Part shown: positions 10,401-16,286 of the stretch, piece by piece
Position numbering within the stretch: position 1 is the stretch's first letter
Layout of the letters: the number at the start of each line of letters is the position of its first letter
Source: Symbiodinium natans
Lineage: Eukaryota; Sar; Dinophyceae; Suessiales; Symbiodiniaceae
Reading direction: 5' to 3'
NCBI GenBank assembly: GCA_905221605.1
Contig: CAJNDS010002097.1
Span: forward strand, 316,001 to 380,000
Length of the DNA: 64,000 nt
The notes under the pieces: generated by a model
Database searches by the model: none
What the model saw: the letters and a program-made list of their open reading frames with translations, nothing else
Told to the model about the DNA's origin: nothing
Translations under genes and position numbers: made by a program

Positions 10401-11505
10401 CTAAACCCTAAACCCTAAACCCTAAACCCTAAACCCTAAACCCTAAACCCTAAGCCCTAAGCCCTAAGCCCTAAGCCCCAAGCCCAGGCTACTAGACTCC
10501 AAGCACTCGAGAGTGGGAAGGGAGGGCGAGGGCGGGGGGGGGGGGGGAATAACCAGAGATTGGAATCCTAAACCCCAAACCCTAAACCCTAAACCCTAAA
10601 CCCTAAATCCCGAAGTCGATCCCTAAACCTGGAAGTAGGCTCTAAGTACCCCGGACCTCAGAGTAGATCGGGGGGTGGCAAGGTTGGTTGCGTATGTTGG
10701 TTGAGGGCTTGTAAGGCTCAGGTTGCTGCAAGGGTGCAAGGGCACGATGGGGTTTAGGGTTTAGGGTCTAGGGTTTAGGGTTTAGGGTTTAGGGATTTAG
10801 GGCTTCGGGTTTAGATTTTAGGGAATGAAGAAGCCATCCTTCCCCTTGGTAGCCTTTGTTCAGGCCCTTGCTGGTGCATGTCTCTGTCTGGCTGCCTTGC
10901 TTTAAAACCCTAAACCCTGGACCTTAAACCCTAAACTGTCGACACCACGGTCAGAGTCGGCCCATCTTGTACCAGGATGGCCCCTAAAGCCAATAAGGGA
11001 AGGGTTTAGGGGTTAGGGGTCAGGGTTTAGGGTAAATATAAACCTATCCCAAGGGGGCCGTACGACTCAGATTCGTAGCGCTCCCAAAACGGAATCCCCC
11101 TCCGTTCAACAAGCTTCATGGCTGCCCTTTTAGGGTGTAGGTTTAGGGTTTAGGGTTTAGGGTTTAGGATTTAGGGGTTTAGGGGTTTAGGGTTTAGGGT
11201 TTAGGGTTTAGGGTTTAGGGTTTAGGGTTTAGGGTTTAGCTCCAAGAGGCTTGCAATAGTGCCAAGGAGTAATGGTCAGAGTCCTGCTAAAGCTCTGACA
11301 CCCAGAACCAGCAAAGCCTCAAGGGTGTAAGCCCGAAAGCAGAGTCAACCAAACACCCTGAGCCCTTCACCCCATGAGCCGAAGCCTGCAAATAACTTAG
11401 TAGCCCTAAACCCTAAACCCTAAACCCTAAACCCTAGTAACTTGGAAGACCTTGCTGTGCCTTGTTGGCGTGTTCAGCTGCATGGACGAGGTGCCAGCGG
11501 CCGTC
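4285..11505 (-). CDS. Multi-exon leucine-rich-repeat protein gene (minus strand)
   Basis: At least twenty islands read on the minus strand as short exons. A large share carry an LRR core of the form LxxLxLxx, among them LPALRSLSFDVHA (7075-7202), LKLLRRLHIAP (7402-7454), PLRHLSLQ (6540-6611), SLHHLSLY (about 6290), QSLRHL plus DIS across a junction (5131-5227 to 4848-4903), QLKSLALDFQL (about 5700), KLRRLMI (8624-8742), VPRLIIDYGVF (9309-9553) and TLTITPW (11232-11286). Introns are TTTAGGG arrays, IR-G elements and other short repeats. Several neighbouring exons join in phase (listed singly). LRR proteins usually bind other proteins. Neither true gene end is clear, and the block could hold more than one gene. 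The plus strand is open in some of these islands, but the recurring LRR core argues for minus. Confidence 0.55.
4483..4588 (-). CDS. Exon candidate, possible C-terminus
   Basis: Minus strand: acceptor-like acccag before 4588, then an open frame containing SLDTLKQSAVQHKVCLRTSA and VLPLCSNCGC, followed by TGA at 4483-4485 and an A-rich run. On plus the same island has an equally good acceptor (T9CAG at 4475-4486) and a GTTTAG donor, so strand is unsettled. Confidence 0.35.
4707..4785 (-). CDS. Exon with hydrophobic segment
   Basis: Begins after TTTAG at 4786. With the preceding exon (4848-4903) it reads in phase: CG plus G, then VAVTLVSAFFLGAAIPFKAI, a likely membrane or buried helix. Ends before GTACCC at 4706. 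The 62-nt intron between the two exons is wholly telomeric repeat. On plus the island reads GIAAPKKKAETR with donor GTAACT, so the opposite strand is not excluded. Confidence 0.45.
4786..4847 (-). other. Candidate intron made entirely of telomeric heptamers
   Basis: On the minus strand the 62-nt segment starts GTTTAGGG and ends GGTTTAG. Its removal joins exons 4848-4903 and 4707-4785 in the same frame (ATG CG + G GTT). Nothing but heptamer units lies between the two splice sites. Confidence 0.5.
4848..4903 (-). CDS. LRR-gene exon between an IR-G element and a heptamer array
   Basis: Begins directly after CATCCTAG, the 3' end of IR-G, and ends directly before GTTTAGGG. The 56 nt read DISPWAQQLAPRAWDALM plus two bases. 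Joined to the upstream exon (5131-5227) in phase it gives NQSLRHL-DIS, a typical LRR core across the junction. Confidence 0.55.
4904..5130 (-). mobile_element. IR-G element carrying two nested heptamer arrays; candidate intron
   Basis: IR-G signature in minus orientation: degraded 5' end (GCCCTTG instead of GTAGGCCCTTGGG), middle phrase gatcctcttgaaccc on plus, and 3' end CCATCCTAG. Two TTTAGGG arrays (4918-4972, 5050-5094) interrupt it. The second is flanked by direct repeats agacgcaagttt (5036-5047, 5096-5107). The flanking exons are both in phase 0, so the whole composite can be one intron with a GC donor. Confidence 0.55.
5131..5227 (-). CDS. LRR-gene exon
   Basis: Acceptor cctcccag, then one base and 32 codons containing PMLEEGDALLADRFTQSLLA and LLGNQSLRHL, ending exactly at a GC donor at the IR-G border. 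The LRHL ending continues as DIS in the next exon. The plus strand is also open (QRLVAEQCEQALSEAIGQQS), but the LRR pattern favours minus. Confidence 0.55.
5467..5573 (-). mobile_element. IR-G element, intact copy
   Basis: Plus sequence starts ctaggatggccctt, has cctcttgaacccaat in the middle and ends aaggccctacctcgg. On the minus strand this is GAG|GTAGGGCC ... CCATCCTAG|, a GT-AG unit of about 100 nt. Flanked on the high side by a duplicated site (see 5575-5676). Confidence 0.65.
5575..5676. repeat. Heptamer array between 18-bp direct repeats
   Basis: ctaccgaggagctggaag (5575-5592) and the same with one change (5659-5676) flank a pure CCCTAAA array at 5593-5658. The second copy is the edge of an exon. 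This is the footprint of an insertion that duplicated its target. Confidence 0.75.
5661..5750 (-). CDS. LRR-gene exon
   Basis: Minus frame contains VTSAQMLNFLAGLKGSQLKS then LALDFQLPG, a clear LRR core (LKSLALDFQL). Likely acceptor gcccgcccag near 5748; the 3' end is blurred by the duplicated site. Plus is open as a Gln/Arg-rich frame. Confidence 0.5.
5838..5936 (+). mobile_element. IR-B element, intact copy
   Basis: tttccgaaa ... accttattgggtcc ... ctactattcggggtct ... aggggtcccc ... ttcgtaaa. It shows the empty site for the array found inside the 571-775 copy. It sits head to tail against an IR-G copy. Confidence 0.6.
5938..6023 (-). mobile_element. IR-G element with heptamer insert; supplies a donor
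   Basis: Minus 5' end GTAGACCCTTTTGGGAT directly follows the exon 6024-6133 (GCTAG|GTAGAC). A CCCTAAA array of four units sits inside at 5976-6004. The 3' end is decayed (ATCCTAT instead of ATCCTAG). Confidence 0.55.
6024..6133 (-). CDS. LRR-gene exon ending at an IR-G donor
   Basis: Acceptor ttctaag, then 36 codons plus two bases containing SNSSSLSALAKQVARDAITG and LTLCILHSENVA, ending AG|GTAGAC. The LTLCIL stretch fits the LRR spacing. The frame is open throughout. Confidence 0.5.
6291..6376 (-). CDS. LRR-gene exon
   Basis: Minus frame after ccgag contains SEVLSGIVPHMTWPSNCCML then SLHHL, ending near CACCT|GTCCCT. Plus reads WCRESMQQFDGQVMCGTMPE, also plausible. Confidence 0.42.
6540..6611 (-). 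CDS. LRR-gene exon
   Basis: Acceptor gaccaag, 24 codons containing VQEAFRASLQRCMNSFPLRH and LSLQ, then a GC donor (CAG|GCCGTT). A C-run and heptamers follow. Plus reads WRDRCRSGNEFMHRCREALK, so strand rests on the LRR core. Confidence 0.48.
6694..6742. mobile_element. IR-L fragment
   Basis: gagataccccaaaagggacc ... agagaagtgacc is the complement of the left arm of the IR-L copies at 13616-13732 and 61184-61272 (atggtcacttctc...). Truncated. Confidence 0.45.
6957..7062. mobile_element. IR-D element
   Basis: Arms of the type ctattTGCTTAAGAACCCCC and its complement (ggggttcttaagcaactagtag). It lies right after the exon 7075-7202 and is part of the following intron. Other copies: 9817-10019, 29636-29718, 33632-33753, 49566-49674, 56440-56566. 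Confidence 0.6.
7075..7202 (-). CDS. LRR-gene exon
   Basis: Acceptor gggctag, then CA and 42 codons containing STADPAGTSILDTLAKCAGC and LPALRSLSFDVHAQKP, ending at CCC|GTGCCT. The best single LRR core in the window. The exon border is next to an IR-D element. Confidence 0.62.
7402..7454 (-). CDS. LRR-gene exon, 53 nt
   Basis: Acceptor taccgcag and donor CCTTG|GTAACC enclose VKVLPSLKLLRRLHIAP plus two bases. Phase matches the upstream exon 7712-7794. Confidence 0.58.
7712..7794 (-). CDS. LRR-gene exon
   Basis: Acceptor cttcaacag, then TG and 27 codons containing ETLMWQAAGLALAQSADLAG, ending GCA|GTGCCT. It ends in phase 0, which matches the start of exon 7402-7454. Confidence 0.52.
8013..8112. 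mobile_element. IR-A element
   Basis: Arms gtccatgtacct and aggtacatgaac enclose the family core (ggccccaaagtccc ... gtactttaaggcccaagta). Other copies: 8318-8400, 12614-12719, 39562-39730, 44934-45107, 63535-63606. Found in both orientations. Confidence 0.65.
8318..8400. mobile_element. IR-A element, short copy
   Basis: cccatgtacctaaatagg ... aaggtacatgggccctta; core partly deleted and an A-run present. Opposite orientation to the 8013 copy. Confidence 0.6.
8454..8502 (-). CDS. LRR-gene exon with consensus donor
   Basis: Acceptor ctcagcccag, one base plus 16 codons (LWVPIIRHVARQSPAL), then CTG|GTGAGT, the textbook 5' splice site. Its leading base completes the GG left by exon 8624-8742, so the two join in frame. 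Confidence 0.62.
8624..8742 (-). CDS. LRR-gene exon
   Basis: Acceptor acccag, 39 codons plus GG, containing GWLLGNFGKLRRLMIGGGGD. Ends CTAGG|GTTTAG at the start of the 8564-8623 array. The intron 8503-8623 starts GTTTAGGG and ends CAGCCCAG. Confidence 0.6.
8838..9200. repeat. Three decayed tandem units of about 105 bp
   Basis: ggttctttaggaatcctgtt ... gaccttaagaat (8838), ggttcttgaggaatcttgtt ... gaccttgagaat (8944) and ggttcttaaggcagg ... gacctcttggggatt (9106) are successive copies with heptamer spacers. Confidence 0.5.
9309..9553 (-). CDS. LRR-gene exon, distal half of an interrupted exon
   Basis: 245-nt open frame containing LLRVPRLIIDYGVFVPPSVE and LRVVECLPCIERGEVVEIEL, ending TGGC|GTTAGGG at the next array. 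Together with 9656-9764 it forms one frame once the array between the direct repeats is removed. Confidence 0.58.
9546..9675 (-). repeat. Heptamer array with 28-bp duplicated exon sequence; candidate new intron
   Basis: Direct repeats at 9546-9573 and 9648-9675 (two mismatches) flank heptamers. On the minus strand each copy holds CAGCAG|GTT, so the upstream copy offers AG|GT and the downstream copy offers CAG|G. Removing 9554-9655 restores the uninterrupted reading IAVTSFTSRFVRASCVA. Left unspliced, the array has stop codons. Confidence 0.7.
9656..9764 (-). CDS. LRR-gene exon, proximal half of an interrupted exon
   Basis: Starts after ctttag and contains EAWPCKMTFGTLHLWEQVLW and MLDPVCIAVTSFTSR. 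Runs in frame into the first direct-repeat copy. Confidence 0.55.
9817..10019. mobile_element. IR-D element with internal partial second copy
   Basis: ctactatgtgcttaagggcccc at the left, atcttaagcaaattgtag at the right. In between, a second C/A-run (gaggccccc, 9905) and a repeated gagaataatccctata-type phrase indicate a nested or tandem copy. Confidence 0.5.
10079..10130 (-). CDS. Exon candidate
   Basis: Strong acceptor ctccttttcttcag, then VLGPTSIVLRHGVWLQL, ending C|GTGGGG. On plus the island holds ATGGCGCAG with a basic frame (MAQYNRGGAKDLKKRRLGHK), a possible start on the other strand. Confidence 0.38.
10292..10369 (-). CDS. LRR-gene exon beside a 38-bp duplicated site
   Basis: Starts after ctctcgag and reads 26 codons (contains SSSLGLGHRVEGYSSSNITL and EVQ), ending CAG|GTATCC. 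Its 5' part lies inside the direct repeat that flanks the neighbouring array. Confidence 0.52.
10339..10512. repeat. Heptamer array between exact 38-bp direct repeats
   Basis: 10339-10376 and 10475-10512 are identical over 38 bp (gccccaagcccaggctacta... to ...ctcgaga). Between them are fourteen CCCTAAA/CCCTAAG units. The perfect match suggests a recent insertion. The duplicated segment holds the 3' splice region and first codons of exon 10292-10369. Confidence 0.8.
10657..10725 (-). CDS. LRR-gene exon with strong splice sites
   Basis: Acceptor cccttgcacccttgcag and donor CTGAG|GTCCGG enclose 69 nt reading NLSLTSPQPTYATNLATPRS and TL. The NLSL start fits an LRR strand. Confidence 0.58.
10826..10895 (-). 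CDS. Exon candidate joined in phase to 10937-10965
   Basis: Starts after gcaag. With the A left by the upstream exon it reads S-SQTETCTSKGLNKGYQGEGW. The intron before it is only 41 nt (10896-10936), starts GTTTAGGG and is mostly heptamer. The 3' border is unclear. Confidence 0.45.
10937..10965 (-). CDS. 29-nt exon between an IR-G element and a heptamer intron
   Basis: Reads WADSDRGVD. Phase fits both neighbours (TC + A upstream, A + GC downstream). Ends A|GTTTAG. Confidence 0.45.
10966..11063 (-). mobile_element. IR-G element used as intron, with heptamer insert
   Basis: Minus 5' end GTACGGCCCCCTTGGGAT abuts exon 11064-11121. The 3' end reads CCATCCTGGTACAAG before exon 10937-10965. TTTAGGG-type units sit inside at about 11003-11032. 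Splicing across it keeps the frame. Confidence 0.58.
11064..11121 (-). CDS. Exon ending at an IR-G donor
   Basis: After gggcag it reads MKLVERRGIPFWERYESE plus two bases, then TC|GTACGG. A three-exon chain (this, 10937-10965, 10826-10895) stays in one frame. Confidence 0.52.
11232..11286 (-). CDS. LRR-gene exon
   Basis: After gctttag reads RTLTITPWHYCKPLGA and runs to the array at 11239 and below. The TLTI core fits an LRR strand. Confidence 0.42.
11451..11505 (-). CDS. Exon candidate
   Basis: After cccgaag reads DGRWHLVHAAEHANKAQQ plus one base, donor CAAG|GTCTTC. This is the highest-coordinate exon I attach to the LRR block. Confidence 0.42.
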
Positions 11506-11524
11506 CTTCGGGCGTCGTTTAGGG

Positions 11525-12000
11525 GGTTGAGGAGTTGTAGGGGTTTAGGGTTTAGGGTTTAGGGTAGTTAGAGGTTTAGGGTTTAGGGTTTAGGGTTTAG
11601 GGGTTTAGGGGTTTAGGGGTTTAGGGGTTTAGGGGTTTAGGGTTTAGGGGTTTAGGGTTTGAGGTCACTAAAGTTGAGTATTTAGGGTATGTAGCGGTTT
11701 AGGGTGTTACGATGCTGTTGATATCTACGTTTATATTGTCATTATCAGTATTGATATTATGATGATGATTATGACGATTAAGATCTTTTGATTGTTTTGA
11801 TTATTTTGATTGTTCGGACTATTCTGATTGCCATTGTGACTATGAATTGTTGGTATTAGGATTATTGTTACTATCAGTATTATATAGATGGATTGTTTGT
11901 TCATCTTTTCCTTTGTTGGTGGGTGGGTTGAGATTTAGGAGTTTAGGAAATATACGGGGTAAGGGTTTAGGGTTTAAAGGTTTAGGAGCTTAGGGTAAGT
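11525..12000. repeat. Heptamer array then AT-rich trinucleotide-like stretch
   Basis: TTTAGGG/TTTAGGGG units to 11668, then low-complexity sequence rich in gat/tat/att triplets (11705-11890). A similar triplet-like insert lies at 48720-48835. No coding frame. Confidence 0.6.
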
Positions 12001-12320
12001 TTAGAGGCGGTGTTTTTTTCTGCTGAGGCTTCTCCACATTGAGCCCCAGAAGTTAGCAAACCCTGAAGCACTAAAGCTCTAAAACCCTCAACCCCATCTC
12101 TACGATCCTTCTTGGGGCTTAGAGTAGTTCTAGCCCTCTCAATACCTGAAGGGTTTCAAGAGGCCATGGGGTTTACGGAAAAAATGGTTTTTTTGGGGGG
12201 CTGCAAGGGTAGCCCTTAACCCTAAACCGTAAAAAACCCTAAGGCCTAAACGCGAAACCCTAAACCGTAAAGAACCCTAAAAATCCCTAAAACCTAAACG
12301 CGAAACCCTAAACCCTAAAC

Positions 12321-12381
12321 GTGCATCCTTCTCCAGCTCGACACGGTACTGCCAAGCCTGGCAGGAGATCCGGCGCCCGCG
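12321..12381 (-). CDS. Exon with good splice sites
   Basis: Acceptor cgctccctgcag, then RGRRISCQAWQYRVELEKDA plus one base and C|GTTTAGGG. 61 nt, fully open. Basic and mixed composition; protein unknown. Confidence 0.55.
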
Positions 12382-12613
12382 CTGCAGGGAGCGACATGAT
12401 GTAGGAATGTAGGTTTATATTTCCTGTATCCGCAAAAGGACACTCAGCATATACACTCACCAACTTTAAAAAAGGAACCTTATACACACTCACCAATAAC
12501 AGTAAAAAAAAATGTATATATATATATATATATAAACCCTACGTCACATCGTGCTGTAGGGACTACGGCGGCCGAGCGCCCGTATCGGACTCGGGGCACA
12601 TCCTTCTTCCCCT

Positions 12614-12719
12614 GAGGGTTCATGTACCTAAGTAGGGGAGTACTTGGGCCTTAAAGTACTTCCTATTTAGGGACTTTGGGGCCCAGGTATAGAAGAATGA
12701 TGTACATGGACCCTTAGGG
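12614..12719. mobile_element. IR-A element
   Basis: ggttcatgtacctaag ... gtacttgggccttaaagtac ... gatgtacatggaccctta. Intact arms, same orientation as 8318. Confidence 0.62.
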
Positions 12720-12856
12720 TTACCTCAAGCCCTGATACCCAAAACCGGTCCCGGCAACAGCCTCTCACTTAAATCCTAGCACCAAAACGTGAGGGTAGTG
12801 TCTAGGGAGTCGGCTGTTGCCAGGTCTTCGGTGAAGATTCTGACGTCCCAGGTCTC

Positions 12857-13133
12857 TTACACCCAGCGCACGATACGCAAAAGGAGCTGCACTGTCAAAA
12901 GCTCAGCACAGCTTGCTACAAACAAATAACTTCTGCGAAACACTGGCGGTTGTGCCTGTGCCAACAATAAACTGTGCTTCAATATTCCTTCGGGTCCGAT
13001 TCGGATGTGAACAAGTGAAATGCAATTCCTCTGGAGGCTTCGATGTGCGAGTGCGCAGGTGGTACGCGAGAACCAGTAGCAGAAGCCTCGTGAGTTCCGC
13101 TTGCTTCTCCGCATAGGGCTGATATCGTGTCAT
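12857..13133 (-). CDS. Coding-like block, two overlapping frames
   Basis: One minus frame contains EKQAELTRLLLLVLAYHLRT and ends at TGA near 12905; another continues with ELLTVQLLLRIVRWV. A frameshift or short intron could join them. Leu-rich, possibly LRR-like, but not certain. Confidence 0.33.
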
Positions 13134-13237
13134 TTCCGTTCGGGGGTGTAGGGTTGAGGGTTTATGGTTTAGAGTTTTAGCCCTAAACCCTAAACCCTAA
13201 ACCCCAAACCCTAAACCCCAAACCCTAAACCCTAAAC

Positions 13238-13310
13238 CCGACTACAAAAACCGACCGATTGGAGGCCTTCACCTTGGCGACGCTGACGAGGGCCTCTGCA
13301 CGGCTGGAAG
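13238..13310 (-). CDS. Exon candidate
   Basis: After gactgaag reads SSRAEALVSVAKVKASNRSV and FVV plus two bases, then TCGG|GTTTAG. Ala/Lys/Val-rich. Confidence 0.48.
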
Positions 13311-13369
13311 CTTCAGTCGGTTCCGAGCCATAGGCCGGCCCCGTATTATGGACAAAATAATATACATGT

Positions 13370-13450
13370 ATACTTATATATATATATATATATTATATAC
13401 ATATCTCTCTCTCGATATATATATATATGAAAATATTTCTGTCTGTATAA
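13370..13450. repeat. TA-rich microsatellite
   Basis: (TA)n with a (TC)n core. Similar TA runs: 12512-12532, 26722-26764, 34869-34903, 56470-56492. (AG)n at 32803-32836. Confidence 0.8.
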
Positions 13451-13615
13451 GCAAACATGTGTTGTAGAAATATTAGTGATGACAATGATAAAGGTATTAA
13501 ACAACCATACCATAGAACAATCACAAAATAGTGTGCTACTGCATATACAGAACAATAGTCGTCTGCTCTGGCACGGCATTTTATTAACAGAAGAAGTACA
13601 CAGTATACTAGATAC

Positions 13616-13732
13616 TATATGGTCACTTCTCCAAACTATGGTCCCTTTTGGGGTAACTTTTATCACGCAGCCCCTCTTAGTTAGGGTACCCAAAAAGGGA
13701 CAAACATTGAGAACTGACCATATACATATGCC
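13616..13732. mobile_element. IR-L element
   Basis: tatatggtcacttctccaaa ... ggtcccttttggggt ... gggtacccaaaaagggac ... gagaactgaccatata: imperfect terminal inverted repeat over the whole 115 bp. Second copy at 61184-61272. Confidence 0.62.
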
Positions 13733-14108
13733 ATATGAAGCATAAGGACTTTGGGGGGGAGCTCCCTTGCTTTGGGCTCGGGCTCGTGCAAGACGTGAGA
13801 CTCCAGTACCCTTTAGTCAAAGACATACACCTCAATTCGTGTGAGAACCCCGCGTTAGGGCTTAGGGTTTAGGGCTTAGGGCTTAGGGCTCAGGGCTTAG
13901 GGTTTAGGGCTCAGGGTTTAGGGTTAAACGCTACGCCCTAGTATAAGTTAAGGGTGTCTTCCATATTCAAGGGCGTATTCGTATTAGGCTCTTCGGAGAG
14001 AGATCAGCCCTTAGTGCTGCCGCCAGCCTTCTATAAACGTCCAGGACGGTTTAGGGTTTAGGGTTTAGGGCTTGGGGTTTAGGGTTTAGGCCCCTAATAA
14101 AGCAAAAC

Positions 14109-14195
14109 CCTCAAGCCACATCTGATACAACAAGCTCCGGAGTCCTTAGAGTTGTTCGGACTCTTGTGGCGAGTTGCCACAAACGTGAGTGCCAG
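14109..14195 (-). CDS. Exon candidate
   Basis: Minus frame contains LTFVATRHKSPNNSKDSGAC, ending AGG|GTTTTG. The 5' border is not clear. Confidence 0.35.
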
Positions 14196-14217
14196 GTTTA
14201 GGATTTGGGGAGTTTAC

Positions 14218-14288
14218 GAAGATAAGGGAGCCCCAAAATAGACCCCAAAATAGTAGGATGCCCCTCAGTTAGGAAAAACCCCCCATTG
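14218..14288 (-). mobile_element. IR-B fragment, reverse orientation
   Basis: Complement carries cctactattttggggtct and attttggggctccc, matching the right half of IR-B. Confidence 0.45.
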
Positions 14289-14327
14289 AGGGTTGAGGGC
14301 TGAAGATGGTCCATTGCCTCAGGCCCC

Positions 14328-14696
14328 TTGCTTCACCCGCACAAATGGCTGTGCAGCTTTCTTGCCGCTGCAAAATCCAGTGAACGAATCCACACGTCAT
14401 TCAGACAAAAGGTCTTCAATCCTTTAAACAAAAGGCCCCTGAAGCATCTTAAGGACCTCAATCCATATACTAGGTTGCCCAGTATCCTAGGATTAAAAAG
14501 GGTGCCCTTCTTTAAAGGGGTTTATCAGGGAACCTACACCCCCAAAGAAGGGAAAAAGGGTAGTACTGGGCATCCTAGTATAAAGCCACAGGTGCGCCCC
14601 TACATCCACATGACAACATCCGAGGGCTTCGAAGACGTGACGAGTCTCGGCTCTGAATGGGGCTTGGTCATAATACCAAATCCCCCAGAAACCTGA
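14328..14696 (+). CDS. Plus-strand coding candidate spanning an IR-C element
   Basis: Open for 122 codons. Before the IR-C element it contains KWLCSFLAAAKSSERIHTSF; after it, KPQVRPYIHMTTSEGFEDVT and SLGSEWGL with donor GTCATA. If IR-C is removed as a GT-AG intron (CTAG|GTTGCCC ... CATCCTAG|T) the frame is kept. On minus the same stretch offers a 31-nt exon (14337-14367, ttttgcag ... GTGAAG) and another open frame, so strand is unresolved. Protein unknown. Confidence 0.38.
   Translation: MLHPHKWLCSFLAAAKSSERIHTSFRQKVFNPLNKRPLKHLKDLNPYTRLPSILGLKRVPFFKGVYQGTYTPKEGKKGSTGHPSIKPQVRPYIHMTTSEGFEDVTSLGSEWGLVIIPNPPET
14473..14578 (+). mobile_element. IR-C element
   Basis: Starts GTTGCCCAGTATCCTAGG and ends GTACTGGGCATCCTAG; internal phrases gggtgccctt, aaaggggtttat, gggaacctacaccccc. 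GT at the start and AG at the end on plus. Copies at 46345-46455, 58145-58252 and a diverged one at 58594-58688, all in this orientation. Confidence 0.65.
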
Positions 14697-14884
14697 ACCC
14701 TGAAGCCCTAAACTCCGAGGGGAAGTACATGGTCCCTTCATCGTACATACCCCTTATGGAGGTAAGAGGCCACATTGAAAGGCCGATGTAACTACCCTTA
14801 GATAAACCCTACACCCCCAGCCCTAAACCCTAAACCCTAAACCCTAAACCCTAAACCCCAAGCCCTAAGCCGTGAACCCGAGAC

Positions 14885-14972
14885 CCGCAGCTCGCCTCCC
14901 AGCTCACTTCGGCTTCTGTGAAGTTCGCTCGGCTCGGCACAATCCCTCGGTTCACGAAGAGGTGTGGCGGCG
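14885..14972 (-). CDS. Exon candidate
   Basis: Open frame contains TPLREPRDCAEPSELHRSRS and ELGGELR, ending CGG|GTCTCG. Charged, no recognised domain. Confidence 0.45.
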
Positions 14973-15239
14973 TAGGGTTTAGGGTTTAGGGTTCAGGGTT
15001 CAGGGTTTAGGGTTTAGGGTTTAGGAATTAGGGTTTAGGGTTTAGGGTTTAGGGTTTAGGGTTCGGGGTTCGGGGTTTGGGGTTTGGGGTGTAGGGGATG
15101 CTGCAAACGGTTTGGGGTGCAAGCTTGTTGGGGTTTGTGATTTGCAAACAGTTTAAGATTCGATCAGGACTACATGCAACTCTTTTCTTTTGTAAACGCT
15201 AAACCCTAAACCCTAAACCCCAAACCCTAAACCCTAAAC

Positions 15240-15311
15240 CCTTCTCGTTTTCGTGCCTAGCCGAGGGCCTAGACAGCTGTTGGCCTATGCGTATGTCCTC
15301 TGAGCGCCCAG
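15240..15311 (-). CDS. Exon candidate
   Basis: After gatgag reads GRSEDIRIGQQLSRPSARHE and NEK, then GAAGG|GTTTAG at the 15196-15240 array. Confidence 0.42.
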
Positions 15312-15359
15312 CTCATCTTGGGAGGCTCCTCCGCACAAGAGAGGGTCTTTCGGGATCCG

Positions 15360-15550
15360 GGTTAGGGTTTAGGGTTTAGGGTTTAGGGTTTAGGGTTTAG
15401 GGTTTAGGGTTTAGGGTTTAGGGTTTAGGGTTTAGGGTTTAGGGTTTAGGGTTTAGGGTTTAGGGTTGAGGGGTTAGGGTTGAGGGTTGAGGGTTGAGGG
15501 TTGAGGGTTTAGGGTTTAGGGATCAGGGTTTAGGTTTTAGGTTTTAGGGC
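15360..15550. repeat. Longest TTTAGGG array in 10-20 kb, about 26 units
   Basis: Fifteen perfect TTTAGGG units, then TTGAGGG and TTTAGGG variants. The shift from perfect to variant units toward one end suggests directional growth or decay from one side. Confidence 0.85.
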
Positions 15551-15611
15551 TTAGGGCGCTTCGTGTAGATATGGGTGTCTGAGTCTAAGCCATCGGAACT
15601 TGTCGGGGTTC
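15549..15611 (-). CDS. Exon candidate
   Basis: After gcactag reads NPDKFRWLRLRHPYLHEAP. WLRLRH spacing is LRR-like. Confidence 0.4.
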
Positions 15612-15938
15612 CTAGTGCAATACGGGTTCTTGAAAAACCCTCAGCCCCCAACCCGAAGCCCTAAACTGGACTCGGGGGGACAGGGCTGCAAAGCAAGCTT
15701 TTCAGTATCTTAGGGGGGTGGCTTGAGGCCTAACATACCCCAGAGCTCTGCAAACGCCGAAGCTCCTATACTCAACCCTTCACTCCTATTGCGGTTTAGG
15801 GGCTGGGGTTTAGGGTTTAGGGCCCTAGATTCAACACTCCGAGAAGTACTAAACTCCTCCCATCCTAAACCCTAGACCCGAAGCCCCAAAGCCTAAACCG
15901 AAACCCTCGGCCCTCAACCCTCAACCCTAGCCCTAAAC

Positions 15939-15998
15939 CCGAAAGCACCGGTCCTGCAGTGGCGAGCCAAGTTCATTCAACAAGGGGGTATGAAGCTC
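15939..15998 (-). CDS. Exon, member of a duplicated exon set
   Basis: Acceptor ttattctag, 20 codons ELHTPLLNELGSPLQDRCFR, donor CGG|GTTTAG. Resembles 16039-16077 at its start (GAG..TT.TACCCCCT at DNA level) and 16718-16793 at its end (P-x-QDR). Confidence 0.52.
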
Positions 15999-16038
15999 CT
16001 AGAATAATCCCTAAACCCTAAGCCCGAAACCCTGAAAC

Positions 16039-16077
16039 CTTAAAATCCCTCCTTTTCATTGAGGGGGTAAAACGCTC
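16039..16077 (-). CDS. 39-nt exon, member of a duplicated exon set
   Basis: Acceptor cctacttccag, 13 codons ERFTPSMKRRDFK, donor AAG|GTTTCA. Start matches the exon at 15939-15998. Confidence 0.48.
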
Positions 16078-16109
16078 CTGGAAGTAGGCCTAAAACCTAA
16101 ACCGTAAAC

Positions 16110-16222
16110 CCCGAAACCCGCAAATTCCTTGCTTCCCGCAAAGGGCACCGCTGCCCTCCACTTCCTCACATCCCCCGGTCATCACTCGAGGCACGCTTCC
16201 CAGTCGCCCCGGTCGTGCTCGC
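16110..16222 (-). CDS. Exon bounded by heptamer sequence on both sides
   Basis: Begins after TTTAG and reads 37 codons containing RPGRLGSVPRVMTGGCEEVE and ALCGKQGICGF, ending GGG|GTTTAC. Confidence 0.5.
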
Positions 16223-16286
16223 CTAAACCCTGAACCCTAAACCCTAAACCCTGAACCCTAAACCCTAAACCCTAAACCCTAAACCC

